Below are positions 1 through 8,443 of a DNA stretch of 64,000 nucleotides, piece after piece. A program made the position numbers and the translations under genes. The stretch lies in assembly GCF_027627575.1 (NCBI RefSeq), contig NZ_CP114065.1, forward strand, positions 310,001-374,000, written 5' to 3'. Under the pieces are notes generated by a model. That model saw nothing but the letters and a program-made list of their open reading frames with translations, ran no database searches and was not told the DNA's origin. Each line of letters opens with the position of its first letter. The first letter of the stretch is position 1. The stretch is from Kribbella sp. CA-293567 (GTDB lineage Bacteria; Actinomycetota; Actinomycetes; Propionibacteriales; Kribbellaceae).

Positions 1-534
1 GAACAGGGTGCTCGGCGGTGAGCCCGGACCGGTGATGTTGAAGGAGCGCAGCACGACCGCGTCGGCGCCGTTGCGCTGCGCGCGCAGTACGAGCTCGGAG
101 CCGGCCAGCTTGGTGTACCCGTACGCCGCCCCCGGGCGAAGCTCGGCCTGCTCGTCCTGGCTCGTCCCGCGCGGCGCTCCGCCGTACTCGGCTGCCGACC
201 CGATCTGGACGAAGCGCGCGTTGCTGGCGTGCCCGTTCATCGCGGACAGCAACGCCTGCACCGCGACGACGTTTCCCCTGGTCAGCTCGAGCACGTCGCC
301 CTGCGTCGCGGCGGCCGCGTTGACGATCACCGTCGGCTTGTAGAGGGCCAGCTGGGTGTCGAGCGCGAAGCAGTGCGCGCTCGCCAGGTCGAACCGCCGA
401 TGCGGATCACCCGTACTTCGGGTGAAGCCGCGGTGCTCGATCCCCCGCTCCGCGAGCAACTCGCAGATCGCGCCGCCGAGGAAGCCGCCGGCGCCGAACA
501 CCATCACTCGCTCTGATCCGCTCACATCTGTCAT
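1..534 (-). CDS. NAD-dependent epimerase/dehydratase, C-terminus outside window
   Basis: Short-chain dehydrogenase-type sugar-nucleotide epimerase/dehydratase, cut by the left window edge; about 178 residues are visible. A glycine-rich nucleotide-binding loop (FGAGGFLGG) lies about 12 residues from the start, and a YGYTK stretch supplies the YxxxK catalytic pair, preceded by SAAEYGG; these are family hallmarks. The substrate cannot be told from the sequence. The ATG at 532-534 directly abuts a GGGAGG Shine-Dalgarno, which is unusually close, so an in-frame ATG at 502-504 (MVFGAGG) may be the real start. It diverges from the pentapeptide-repeat gene at 600, leaving about 65 bases for both promoters. 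Confidence 0.85.
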   Translation of the reverse strand, partial: MTDVSGSERVMVFGAGGFLGGAICELLAERGIEHRGFTRSTGDPHRRFDLASAHCFALDTQLALYKPTVIVNAAAATQGDVLELTRGNVVAVQALLSAMNGHASNARFVQIGSAAEYGGAPRGTSQDEQAELRPGAAYGYTKLAGSELVLRAQRNGADAVVLRSFNITGPGSPPSTLF

Positions 535-599
535 CCTCCCGGTCGGGCTGAACATTGTCGGTGGCTGAGGGCAAACTGCTGGCTAACCAAGGGAGCGGC

Positions 600-1211
600 A
601 TGGCAGATCGTGTGGGTGGCAGGGCGGCAGCGAAGACCGAGTCGACGATCCGGGACTGGGACGACGCCGACCCGTCCGGGCAGACGTACACCCGGGTGCT
701 CTTCGTCGACTCGGACCTGACCGAGGTCGCCAACCAGCGGGGCGTGTTCGAGGAGTGTGTGTTCCGCGGCGTCCGGTTCAACGCGTCGACGCACACCGAG
801 GCGGCTTTCGTGAACTGCACCTTCGTCCGGTGCTCGTTCTTCGACAGCACCTTCACCCGGTGCAAGCTGATGGGCAGCATGTTCGACGACTGCACCTACA
901 ACCTGATGAAGGTCGTGGGCGGCGACTGGTCGTTCGTCGGACTACCGGGGGCCGACCTGCGCGGCGTCGAGCTGACCGGCACGAAACTGCGGGAGGCCGA
1001 TCTCACCGGCCTGCGCGCGAGCAAGGCCGTACTACGTGACGTGGACCTGTCCGGAGCCTCGCTGCAGCGGGCCGACTTCACCGGCGCCGACCTGCGGGGA
1101 TCCGACCTGTCGACCGTCGATCCACTCACCGTCGGGCTCAGGGACGCCATCGTCGACCTGACCCAGGCCGTCGTCATCACCACCTCGCTCGGGCTCGACG
1201 TCCGGCCCTGA
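600..1211 (+). CDS. Pentapeptide-repeat protein
   Basis: A 203-residue protein whose middle and C-terminal parts are built of pentapeptide repeats (A/C-D/x-L/F-x-x). Examples are CTFVRCSFFDSTF around residues 75-90 and ADLRGVELTG, LREADLTG, ADFTGADLRGSDLS around 118-180. Such repeats fold into a right-handed quadrilateral beta-helix. Relatives include the gyrase-protecting MfpA/Qnr/McbG proteins, but most family members have no known function. ATG 600 is preferred over the in-frame GTG at 555 because AAGGGAG lies just upstream. The nearby gyrBA genes make a gyrase link tempting but unproven. No signal peptide or membrane segment is seen. Confidence 0.85.
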   Translation: MADRVGGRAAAKTESTIRDWDDADPSGQTYTRVLFVDSDLTEVANQRGVFEECVFRGVRFNASTHTEAAFVNCTFVRCSFFDSTFTRCKLMGSMFDDCTYNLMKVVGGDWSFVGLPGADLRGVELTGTKLREADLTGLRASKAVLRDVDLSGASLQRADFTGADLRGSDLSTVDPLTVGLRDAIVDLTQAVVITTSLGLDVRP

Positions 1212-1224
1212 TACGAGCCTTGCC

Positions 1225-1284
1225 TGTGGATATCTCCGGGGTGATGACCCTTCATCCCCCGGTTTACCCACAACCTGTGGATAA
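1225..1284. promoter_or_regulatory. DnaA-box cluster in a convergent intergenic gap
   Basis: Three DnaA-box-like 9-mers sit between the pentapeptide gene and the vanZ-like gene: TGTGGATAT at 1225-1233, TTACCCACA at 1263-1271 and a perfect TGTGGATAA (reverse of TTATCCACA) at 1276-1284. They flank the terminator hairpin. The site is about 22 kb from oriC. DnaA binding is inferred from motif match only. Confidence 0.5.
1236..1262. terminator. Bidirectional terminator hairpin
   Basis: CCGGGG, one bulged T and GATGA pair with TCATC and CCCCGG across a CCCT loop, giving an 11-bp stem, followed by TTTACCC. It lies between two convergent genes and can serve both, although neither side has a long U-tract. 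Confidence 0.5.
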
Positions 1285-1298
1285 CCATCCGACAATCC

Positions 1299-1931
1299 TC
1301 ACCGAGTCCTGACGACGGGTCGCGCCTTGACCAGCACCGGCGCCAGCTCGCCCCGCCGGTGTCTCGCGGCCGGACGCCTGATCAGCATCGCGCTGTGCTC
1401 CACGACGTACTCCGGAGGGGTCCGCAGCAGCACCGGGCTGGACGCCACTCGCACGGCGATCAGCAGTCCCGCGGCGAGGCCGACGCCCGCGAAGGCGCCG
1501 AGCGTGTTCGTCATCAGGTCGTGCAACTGACACGAGCGGCCGAGCGACGGGATCAGCGCCTGGATCGCCTCGACGGTGGCCGACATCCCGATCCCGGCGG
1601 CGATCCCGTCCGCGGGCCGGCCGCTCGCCAGCGTCAACAGGGCCGCTGCCGGGATGAACAACAAGACGTTGAGCAGCCCCTGCAGCGAGGTGAGACCGCC
1701 GGTGGTGGTCAGCTGGGTGCCACAGGTGCCGATCCCGGGTATTCGGTGCGCCGTCGGGCTGAGCGTGGCCGCGAAGATCAGTGCGATGGCGGCCGGCATC
1801 AGCAAGGAGGCGATCCGGGGGACCGCGTCCCCTCGCCGGCGGACCGACGAGATGGCGATCGGCACCGCCATCCCGGTCAGCACGATCCAGGTGTCCAGCA
1901 GATGCGGAATCCCGCGATAGGTCTCGAGCAC
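1299..1931 (-). CDS. VanZ-like membrane protein
   Basis: About 210 residues with four or five hydrophobic segments and the loop-plus-helix pattern CQLHDLMTNTLGAFAG that is typical of VanZ-like proteins. VanZ of enterococci gives low-level teicoplanin resistance; the role of most homologues is unknown, probably at the cell envelope. The GTG at 1929-1931 is chosen because GGAGG lies ten bases upstream; an in-frame GTG at 1980-1982 would add 17 residues but lacks a ribosome-binding site. The C-terminus is basic and cytoplasmic-looking. The 300 bases upstream (1932-2230) hold no recognisable gene. Confidence 0.75.
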   Translation of the reverse strand: MLETYRGIPHLLDTWIVLTGMAVPIAISSVRRRGDAVPRIASLLMPAAIALIFAATLSPTAHRIPGIGTCGTQLTTTGGLTSLQGLLNVLLFIPAAALLTLASGRPADGIAAGIGMSATVEAIQALIPSLGRSCQLHDLMTNTLGAFAGVGLAAGLLIAVRVASSPVLLRTPPEYVVEHSAMLIRRPAARHRRGELAPVLVKARPVVRTR

Positions 1932-2230
1932 GCGTCCGGAACCTCCGTAGTCGCCGGCTCGCGCAGTCCGGTCGGTGTCCACGCGATCACGTCGTCAGTG
2001 GTTAGCCCGTTGTCCCTTCCTCAACAGAGACTCCGGTGTCCGCACCGACGGCCGCTAGGCCGCTCCGGACATCTGCACGCACCCGCAAACAAACAGTGAG
2101 ACCGCCGTGACAATCCGTACACGAACTGTCACGGCCGGCAGCGTTTGAATCGATGCGCAAGGCAATCAACTGGTAGCCGGAGGCAACTTGTCCTGCCGCC
2201 GGCCCTGGTGAACCCCGGCCCTGCGGAGGC

Positions 2231-2896
2231 TCAGCCGTCCTCGCAACCGAGACCGTCGTTGTCGCGGTCCAGGTCGTAGACATCCGAGCCGATCACCTGG
2301 ACCGGACCGGTGACATAGGCCGGTCCGTTGCCACTGCCGCTCGAACAGTCGACATCGCTGGCGATCGGGACGCAGCCCCCGCCGTAGTTCGGATCGCAGC
2401 CGCCGGCCGGCTCGGACTCCTCCTCCAGGGTCCCGATCGACGTGACCTGGGTGACGGCCCGCACGGTGATCTGCTGGCGCACCAAGCGGCGCCTGGTCTC
2501 CCTGCCGTCGGTGTAGGTGACCGCGTAGGTCAGCTTCTTGGTGCCCTTGACCCCAACCGTGGTGACGACAACCTCACCTTGTGGCAACTCCGGGTCCTTC
2601 ACGTTCTTCTTCTTGAACGGGATCGCCCGGGTCACCACCAGATTCTTCGTCACCACCCGCGGAACGCGCTTCGGCGGCGGCGTCACCGGTGGCACCGGCT
2701 CGGTCGGCGGCGTGCTCGGTGCCGTGCGCGGTGTCGTGCTCGGTTGTTCGCTTCCCGGACTGCTCGATGCCTTGACCGACTCCGTAGAACCGACGCCGGC
2801 CAACGGCGTGACTCCTTCGCCACCGCATCCGGTCAGCAGCAGTCCCGTGGCGATCAGCAGTCCCCCCGCCGATCGCCTCTCCCTTACCCCCCACAT
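2231..2896 (-). CDS. Lipoprotein with G5 and Excalibur calcium-binding domains
   Basis: A 221-residue secreted lipoprotein. The signal peptide ends in the lipobox LLTGC at about residues 20-24. A Pro/Thr/Ser-rich linker (about 45-75) follows, then a G5-type domain (about 85-150, with VGVKGTKKLTYAVTYTDG) and a C-terminal Excalibur-like domain with a cysteine pair and the acidic DLDRDNDGLGCED loop. G5 domains are linked to N-acetylglucosamine polymers or cell-wall attachment, and Excalibur to extracellular calcium; both assignments come from family knowledge. The ATG has only a weak upstream ribosome-binding site. It follows the aldo/keto reductase by 76 bases on the same strand but is probably independent. 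Confidence 0.85.
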   Translation of the reverse strand: MWGVRERRSAGGLLIATGLLLTGCGGEGVTPLAGVGSTESVKASSSPGSEQPSTTPRTAPSTPPTEPVPPVTPPPKRVPRVVTKNLVVTRAIPFKKKNVKDPELPQGEVVVTTVGVKGTKKLTYAVTYTDGRETRRRLVRQQITVRAVTQVTSIGTLEEESEPAGGCDPNYGGGCVPIASDVDCSSGSGNGPAYVTGPVQVIGSDVYDLDRDNDGLGCEDG

Positions 2897-2972
2897 ACTT
2901 CACACCCGCTTTCTGGTTTTCATCTCCACACCCTCCACCCGGAGGCCGTCGACGACCAGAGCTCAGCGACTC

Positions 2973-4055
2973 TCAGTAGCGGACGTCGCTCTGCAGCAGC
3001 GGGGGATAGACCGTCGACTCCCGGCCGTCGACGGTGGCGCCGGCGAACTGGAGCATGGCGTTCTGGTCGCCGTGCATCGGGGCGGGGTAGCCGAGGGTCG
3101 GGCTCGACACCTCGTCCAGGCGCCGCAGCTGGTCGGGGGTGAGGGTTACCGCGAGGCCGGCGATGTTCTTCTCGAGGTGTTCCACCCGGCGTGCGCCGAT
3201 GATCGGTACGACGGTTGCCTGGCGGGCGCGGAGCCAGGCGAGGGAGACTGCGGCGGAGTTGGTGCCGAGTTCTTCGGCGATGCCGGCGACGGTCTCGATG
3301 ACGACGTACTCGTGGTCGCTCGGTTCGCCGACGTACGCGGCACGGGCCGAGTCGGTGACTTCGCTGCCGCGGCGGTACTTGCCGGAGAGGAAGCCGTTCT
3401 TGAGCGGGCTCCACGGGACCAGCGCCATGCCCTGGTCCTGGGCGAACGGGGCCAGTTCGCCTTCGACCGTGCGGGCGAGCAGGGAGTACTCGACCTGCAG
3501 CGCGATGAGCGGGGTCCAGCCCTTCAGCTGGGCCGTCGTCTGCGCCTGGGCGGTGAACCAGGCGGGGGTGTTGGAGAAGCCGAGGTAGCGGATCTTGCCG
3601 GCCTGGACGAGGTCGTCGAGCGTCCGCAGCGTCTCCTCGACCGGGGTGTGCCGGTCCCAGTTGTGCAGCCAGTAGAGGTCGAGGTAGTCGGTCTGCAGCC
3701 GGCGAAGCGTCTGGTCGAGTTGCGCGCGGATCGACGTACGGCCCGCGCCGCCGCCGTTCGGGTCGCCGGGGAACATGTTGCCGAAGAACTTCGACGCCAG
3801 TACGACGTGCTCGCGGCGGCCGGGCCGGGCGGCGAAGTAGTCGCCGAGGATCTTCTCCGAGTGGCCGTTGGTGTAGAAGTTCGCGGTGTCGATGAAGTTG
3901 CCGCCGCGGTCCAGGTAGGTGGCCAGGATCTGCTCGGACTCCTCGACGCTGGTGCCGGCCGCGCCCGAGTCCTCGCCGAACGTCATCGCGCCGAGCGCGA
4001 ACGGGCTGACGCGGAGGCCGGAACGGCCGAGGGTGAGGTAGTGATCGAGTTGCAT
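2973..4055 (-). CDS. Aldo/keto reductase
   Basis: A cytosolic NADPH-dependent oxidoreductase of 360 residues with a TIM-barrel fold. The catalytic tetrad can be read directly: Asp56 and Tyr61 in DTANFY, Lys89 in LASKF, and His131 in YWLHNWD. The C-terminal NADP-binding stretch VPIIGARRVEHLEKN is also typical. The protein resembles the YajO/Tas-like and potassium-channel beta-subunit-like branch acting on aldehydes and ketones; the natural substrate is unknown. It is transcribed divergently from an AraC-type regulator 140 bases away, a common arrangement in which the regulator controls the reductase. Confidence 0.92.
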   Translation of the reverse strand: MQLDHYLTLGRSGLRVSPFALGAMTFGEDSGAAGTSVEESEQILATYLDRGGNFIDTANFYTNGHSEKILGDYFAARPGRREHVVLASKFFGNMFPGDPNGGGAGRTSIRAQLDQTLRRLQTDYLDLYWLHNWDRHTPVEETLRTLDDLVQAGKIRYLGFSNTPAWFTAQAQTTAQLKGWTPLIALQVEYSLLARTVEGELAPFAQDQGMALVPWSPLKNGFLSGKYRRGSEVTDSARAAYVGEPSDHEYVVIETVAGIAEELGTNSAAVSLAWLRARQATVVPIIGARRVEHLEKNIAGLAVTLTPDQLRRLDEVSSPTLGYPAPMHGDQNAMLQFAGATVDGRESTVYPPLLQSDVRY

Positions 4056-4195
4056 GATCGTGCTCCTATCGCTGGTTTGCTGGCTTCCTCCATCTCACTG
4101 GCTGTCGGCCACCGACGGTAGATCGTTCCGCGCCGGTTCTTGCCTATTCCGATCTTCTGGGTCCGGATCGCACTGTCGTGTGCTGTGCTGTGACC

Positions 4196-5101
4196 ATGCC
4201 CGACAGCCGAGCGTTGATGACCGAGTTGCGCGATCTGATCGCCGCTCATGCCCGACCGGACCTGCGAACCTCGATCGACGGCCTCTTCGTCTCCCGGATG
4301 GAGAGTTCAGCGCAGGAGCATTCGCTGACCGAGCCGCTGCTGGTCGTGATGGCCCAGGGCGGCAAACAACTCCTGCTCGGCGACCAGATCTTCGAGTACC
4401 GAGCCGGCCAGCTCCTGCTGGTCACCGCCGATCTGCCCATCACCGGCCACTTCATCGAAGCCACTCCCCAGACACCGGCACTCGGCCTAGGCCTTGTACT
4501 ACGTCCCGCCACGATCGCCCCGCTGCTGCTGGAGTCCGCAGCCGGCCAGCGGGGCCGGGCAACCCCCAACGGCCCTGCAATGGCCACCGGGGATGCCAGT
4601 CCGGAGCTGCTCGACGCATCGGTCCGGCTGCTTCGCCTGCTCGACTCACCGGCCGATGCGCCCGTGCTCGGCCCGATGATCGAGCGGGAGATCCTCTGGC
4701 GCCTGCTCACCGGTCCGCACGCCGAAGTGATCCGGCAGATCGGCCTTGCCGACAGCAGCCTGACCCACATCAGCCGAGCGATCCGCTGGATCCGCGACAA
4801 CTACGCCGAGCCCATGCGCGTCGCCGACCTCGCCCGCTTGGCCGGCATGAGCCCGGCCGCCTTCCATCGCCACTTCCGCGCCATCACCGCGCTGAGTCCG
4901 CTGCAGTTCCAGAAGCGCATCCGTCTCCAGGAGGCCCGGTCACTCCTCGCTGCCCAACCTGGCGACGTGGCCGGAGTCGGGCATCTGGTCGGCTACGACA
5001 GCCCGTCCCAGTTCAACCGCGAGTACCGCCGCCTTTTCGGCTCCCCGCCCGGTGCGGACGCCGCCCAGCTCCGTCTCGCCGCTCAACCCCAGCTTCCTTG
5101 A
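4196..5101 (+). CDS. AraC-family transcriptional regulator
   Basis: A 301-residue activator/repressor. The N-terminal cupin-like AraC_N domain covers about residues 25-170. The C-terminal pair of helix-turn-helix motifs (about 200-295) includes LARLAGMSPAAFHRHFRAITALSPLQFQKRIRL, described here as two adjoining segments, and the second-helix signature GYDSPSQFNREYRRLFG. The ATG at 4196 is preferred over a GTG at 4178, which adds only MCCAVT; no clear Shine-Dalgarno is seen for either. It diverges from the aldo/keto reductase and probably regulates it; the inducer is unknown. Confidence 0.92.
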   Translation: MPDSRALMTELRDLIAAHARPDLRTSIDGLFVSRMESSAQEHSLTEPLLVVMAQGGKQLLLGDQIFEYRAGQLLLVTADLPITGHFIEATPQTPALGLGLVLRPATIAPLLLESAAGQRGRATPNGPAMATGDASPELLDASVRLLRLLDSPADAPVLGPMIEREILWRLLTGPHAEVIRQIGLADSSLTHISRAIRWIRDNYAEPMRVADLARLAGMSPAAFHRHFRAITALSPLQFQKRIRLQEARSLLAAQPGDVAGVGHLVGYDSPSQFNREYRRLFGSPPGADAAQLRLAAQPQLP

Positions 5102-5143
5102 CAGTTTGTCTGACTCCTGGACGAATGATCTAGACTGGCAGGT

Positions 5144-5812
5144 ATGGAGACTCCCGCGTTGCCTACCGAAGACGAACCGGACGCGGTGCTCGCGGCACTG
5201 GCTCAGGTGGTCGACGGCATCGCGGCGACGTTCGGCCGCTCTTGTGAGGTGGTGCTGCACGACTACCGCAAGGCAGACGCCTCAGTTGTCGCGGTCGCCG
5301 GGCAGTTGACCGCGCGGGAGGTCGGCAGCCCGATGAGCAAGATCGGCTTGTCGGTGCTGGCTAAGGGCGACGACGCCACCGCCGAACTGAACTACCTCAC
5401 CCGCACTGCCGACGGCCAGGTGCTGAAGTCCTCCACCTTGCCGTTGAAAGACCGCACAGGCCGGCTTTTCGGGGCCCTCTGCCTCAACGTCGACGTCACC
5501 TCGCTCTGGCAGGCCCGGGACCTGCTGGGCGAACTCGCCGGTGACGAACCCGCCGAGCTGCCCACCACCACCTTCAGTTCCGACTTCGACGACGTGGTCG
5601 ACGCAGTACTGCGCAAGCAGGCTCACGAACTGGGCAAGCCGGCCACCACGCTGAGCCGCTCCGAGCGGATCGACGTACTGCGTGCTCTCGACCAGCGCGG
5701 CGCCTTCGCCGTACGCCGGGCCGCGCCCCGCATCGCGGATGCGCTGGGCATCTCCCGCGCCTCCCTCTACGCCGACCTGGCCGAGTGCCGCCGCACAGGA
5801 GCGACCTCATGA
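5144..5812 (+). CDS. YheO-like PAS regulator (DauR type)
   Basis: A 222-residue regulator with an N-terminal YheO-like PAS sensor domain (about residues 20-130, with SCEVVLHDYR and GRLFGALCLNVDVT) and a C-terminal YheO-type helix-turn-helix (about 165-220, ending IADALGISRASLYADLAE). DauR in Pseudomonas, a member of this family, represses D-arginine catabolism. The stop overlaps the next start as ATGA, so regulator and D-amino-acid enzyme are translationally coupled. A TAGACT -10 element at 5131-5136 ends seven bases before the ATG, suggesting a leaderless transcript. Confidence 0.9.
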   Translation: METPALPTEDEPDAVLAALAQVVDGIAATFGRSCEVVLHDYRKADASVVAVAGQLTAREVGSPMSKIGLSVLAKGDDATAELNYLTRTADGQVLKSSTLPLKDRTGRLFGALCLNVDVTSLWQARDLLGELAGDEPAELPTTTFSSDFDDVVDAVLRKQAHELGKPATTLSRSERIDVLRALDQRGAFAVRRAAPRIADALGISRASLYADLAECRRTGATS

Positions 5813-6882
5813 CGACAACGCCCTTCCTGCTGCTCGACCGCTCTCGCGTCGAGGCCAACATCGCGCGGCTCTCGACCCGCCTGCGTGCGCTCGGCGTACC
5901 GCTGCGGCCGCATCTGAAGACGGCGAAATCCATCGACGTCGCCCACTTGCTCTTCGACGGCGGCACGGGCCCGGTCACCGTCTCGACGCTGCGCGAAGCC
6001 GAGGTCTTCGGCGCTGCCGGCTTCACCGACATCCTGTACGCCGTCGGCATCGCGCCCGGCAAACTCGACCGGGTCCGCGACCTGCACGACCGGGGGATCC
6101 GTGTGACGGTGTTGCTGGACAGCGTCGAGCAGGCTTCGGCCGTGGCGTCTGCTGGAATCCCGGCCCTGCTGGAGATCGACTGCGACGGCCACCGAGGCGG
6201 CCTTCTCCGCGGCGACCCCACGATCCACCGCATCGCCGAGACCCTCGGTGCGAACTTCGCCGGAATCCTCACACACGCAGGGGAGTCGTACCACGCCAGC
6301 TCGCCGGCCGAACTGATCGCAGCCGCCGAACACGAGCGGTTCACCGCAGTCGCGGTGGCTCAGGACCTCCGCGATGCCGGCCTCGCCTGCCCGGTGGTCA
6401 GCGTCGGCGCCACTCCGACCGCGCATTTCGCCCAAGACCTGACCGGCGTCACAGAAGTCCGGGCAGGCAACTTCGTCTTCTTCGACCTCTTCATGGCCGG
6501 CCTGGGCGTCTGCAGCCAGGACGACCTCGCTCTCTCGGTCGTCACCACCGTCATCGGGCATCGCCCGGACAGGGGCTGGATCCTCACCGACGCAGGCTGG
6601 ATGGCGACCTCTCGAGACCGGTCGACCGCCAAACAGTCCATCGACCAGTGCTACGGCGTCGTCACCACGCTCGACGGCCGCCCACTTCCTGATCTGCTGA
6701 TGACGGCTGCCAGCCAGGAACACGGCATCCTCTCTCTCCGCCCCGGAAGCTCTGCCGCGCTCCCCAACCTCCCCATCGGCACCCGCCTGCGCATCCTCCC
6801 GAACCATGCCTGCGCCACTGCCGCCCAACACGAGGGCTACCAGGTCGGCGAAGCGTTCTGGCCGCGAATCCACGGCTGGTAA
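5809..6882 (+). CDS. D-serine dehydratase / D-threonine aldolase-like PLP enzyme
   Basis: A 357-residue fold-type III PLP enzyme: an alanine-racemase-like N-terminal barrel followed by a D-serine-dehydratase-like C-terminal domain. Lys37 in RPHLKTAK is the expected PLP Schiff-base lysine. The C-terminal HAC (about residues 333-335) matches the His-X-Cys metal site of eukaryotic-type D-serine dehydratases, whereas D-threonine aldolases usually have His-X-Asp; this favours D-serine deamination to pyruvate and ammonia, though substrate is not certain. CAGGAG at 5796-5801 precedes the ATG. The coupled YheO-family regulator supports a role in D-amino-acid catabolism. It converges with the esterase gene seven bases downstream. 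Confidence 0.87.
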   Translation: MTTTPFLLLDRSRVEANIARLSTRLRALGVPLRPHLKTAKSIDVAHLLFDGGTGPVTVSTLREAEVFGAAGFTDILYAVGIAPGKLDRVRDLHDRGIRVTVLLDSVEQASAVASAGIPALLEIDCDGHRGGLLRGDPTIHRIAETLGANFAGILTHAGESYHASSPAELIAAAEHERFTAVAVAQDLRDAGLACPVVSVGATPTAHFAQDLTGVTEVRAGNFVFFDLFMAGLGVCSQDDLALSVVTTVIGHRPDRGWILTDAGWMATSRDRSTAKQSIDQCYGVVTTLDGRPLPDLLMTAASQEHGILSLRPGSSAALPNLPIGTRLRILPNHACATAAQHEGYQVGEAFWPRIHGW

Positions 6883-6888
6883 GGGTTT

Positions 6889-7548
6889 TCAGCTGCCGAA
6901 AGCCCAGGCGACCATCAGCGGGAACTCTGCTTGCCAGAACGGGTCCCCGTGGTCGCCGGCCCGCTCCGTCAGCACAACGTCCGCGTCGGCGTCCCGGAGA
7001 GCATCCGCCCAGCGCGTCGCGTTCTCCAGGAACCACGGCTCCTGCGTGCCGGCGACGAGGTAAGTGCGTGGGAGCGGACTCGGCATCACGGCGGGCGGCC
7101 GATACCCACCACCGGGCGAGGCACAGAAGATCACGCTGTAAACATCCGGATGCCGAAGCCCCAGGGCGAGAGCGAGCTCTCCACCCGCCGATACGCCGTA
7201 CGCCGCGGTCCGTTCGGGCGGCAGCGCGACACCGAAGCGCGATCGCACCCAGTCGCGGACCTCGCCCACGAAAAATTTCTCGTGCGCCGCAAAGCGTTCC
7301 CGGTCGAACGACGGCGAGTACTCGCGGATGCGCGCCATCTCGTCCTCATCGTCCGTGCCATGAACACCGACAACCATCGTGGGCGGTACGTCGGCCGCCT
7401 CGAGAGACCCACCCCACTGCGAGATCAGCTGACCATCACCGGCGAACACCACCGCCTCAGGCGGATCCGGCGGCACGTACACCGTGACCTGCCGGCCGCC
7501 GTCGTACCCGAACGCCTCCGTGACCAGCTCGCCCGCTGTGGCATCCAT
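6889..7548 (-). CDS. Putative esterase (alpha/beta hydrolase, Fes/IroE type)
   Basis: A 219-residue cytosolic hydrolase of the putative-esterase family that includes enterochelin esterases. The nucleophile elbow AYGVSAGGELAL gives Ser in GxSxGG. GDHGDPFW near the C-terminus contains the likely catalytic His, and FAGDGQLISQWGG the oxyanion region. The start is placed at ATG 7546-7548 because the N-terminus aligns with the family there; the open frame continues upstream without protein-like composition. No ribosome-binding site is seen, so the transcript may be leaderless. Substrate unknown. Confidence 0.8.
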   Translation of the reverse strand: MDATAGELVTEAFGYDGGRQVTVYVPPDPPEAVVFAGDGQLISQWGGSLEAADVPPTMVVGVHGTDDEDEMARIREYSPSFDRERFAAHEKFFVGEVRDWVRSRFGVALPPERTAAYGVSAGGELALALGLRHPDVYSVIFCASPGGGYRPPAVMPSPLPRTYLVAGTQEPWFLENATRWADALRDADADVVLTERAGDHGDPFWQAEFPLMVAWAFGS

Positions 7549-7712
7549 CGGTCGAACGTAACGCAGTACCTGCGCCGTGCCCACGTCGTACTGCCGATCG
7601 TCCTGGTCGCCATCGGCCTGCTGATCCTGATCGAGGGTCACGCGTTCGGCCTGTGAGCCGATATCAGGAGCAGAATGGGAACGGAGTTCACGTTCCCAGG
7701 AGATGAGGCAGC

Positions 7713-7982
7713 ATGATCGAGGGAGCAGCGATCCTGTTGGCAGGCCTGCTGGCCGGCTACCTCGCCGGCCGCCGCAGCCGCCCCACCACGCCACCGAACA
7801 CCACCGGAGCGGTCTGCTCCTGCCAGCACTCCCGCGGCCAGCACATCGACGGCAAAGCCGCCTGCCAGGCCACGAACAAGGTGTCCGCCAACGGCGTCCA
7901 GATGTTCGTCGCCTGCTCGTGCCAGCTGTACGACGGCCCCGAACCGCTGCCGCAGTACTACGCACCAGAAATCCAGCCGTGA
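7713..7982 (+). CDS. Small membrane-anchored cysteine-rich protein
   Basis: An 89-residue protein that I do not recognise as a named family. An N-terminal hydrophobic helix (about residues 4-19, ILLAGLLAGYLAG) is followed by a basic stop-transfer RRSR and a small domain with CSCQH, a later single Cys and ACSCQLYDG, a CxC...C...CxC pattern that could bind metal. A GAGG sequence lies about eight bases before the ATG. The stop overlaps the GTG of the following lipoprotein as GTGA, so the two are probably co-translated. Confidence 0.6.
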   Translation: MIEGAAILLAGLLAGYLAGRRSRPTTPPNTTGAVCSCQHSRGQHIDGKAACQATNKVSANGVQMFVACSCQLYDGPEPLPQYYAPEIQP

Positions 7983-8443
7983 CGGAGAGGCGCCCCGCTC
8001 TGCGCATTGGCTGGCCAACAGCGGTTCTTGGATCGGCCGCGGTACTGGTCGCAGCCGGGTGCTCATCTTCAACGCCGGCCACGCCGTCCCCCTCGATCCA
8101 GACGGCACCGCTCCGCATCATCGAGTCCGACCATCCGAATACGTCAGGAATGGAAGCTGCACTGCGAGGCACGCTGACCGCGGACGAAAGCGGCTGTGTC
8201 CGAGTGAGATCCGGGACTTCCGGACAGTACTCGTCGACGCCCGTATGGCCGCTCGGCTATACCGTCCAAGGCGGCGCGAAGTCCTTCGAAGTCCTCGACG
8301 CCGGCAAGAACGTCATCGCCCGCTCAGGAGCCGCCTTCATCATGGGCGGAGGCGGCATCGACCGATTCAACGAAAACTGGACCCACCGCGCTTGCCTCAA
8401 CGGAACGAAACTCTGGGCAGTCGGCACCATCCTGCCTGGCTGA
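7979..8443 (+). CDS. Small putative lipoprotein
   Basis: A 154-residue secreted protein. The signal peptide (about residues 8-28) ends in the lipobox VAAGC, followed by a Ser/Thr/Pro linker. The mature domain (about 45-150) contains GCVRV, a WPLGY motif and a closing WAVGTILPG; it looks like a small beta-rich extracellular domain of the kind found in uncharacterised actinobacterial lipoproteins. The GTG start overlaps the upstream stop by four bases (GTGA). Function unknown. Confidence 0.65.
   Translation: MTERRPALRIGWPTAVLGSAAVLVAAGCSSSTPATPSPSIQTAPLRIIESDHPNTSGMEAALRGTLTADESGCVRVRSGTSGQYSSTPVWPLGYTVQGGAKSFEVLDAGKNVIARSGAAFIMGGGGIDRFNENWTHRACLNGTKLWAVGTILPG

Noticed and set aside
2538-4121. 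Long plus-strand open frame opposite the aldo/keto reductase
   Set aside because: Its translation has no domain and mirrors the real gene, which carries the catalytic tetrad.
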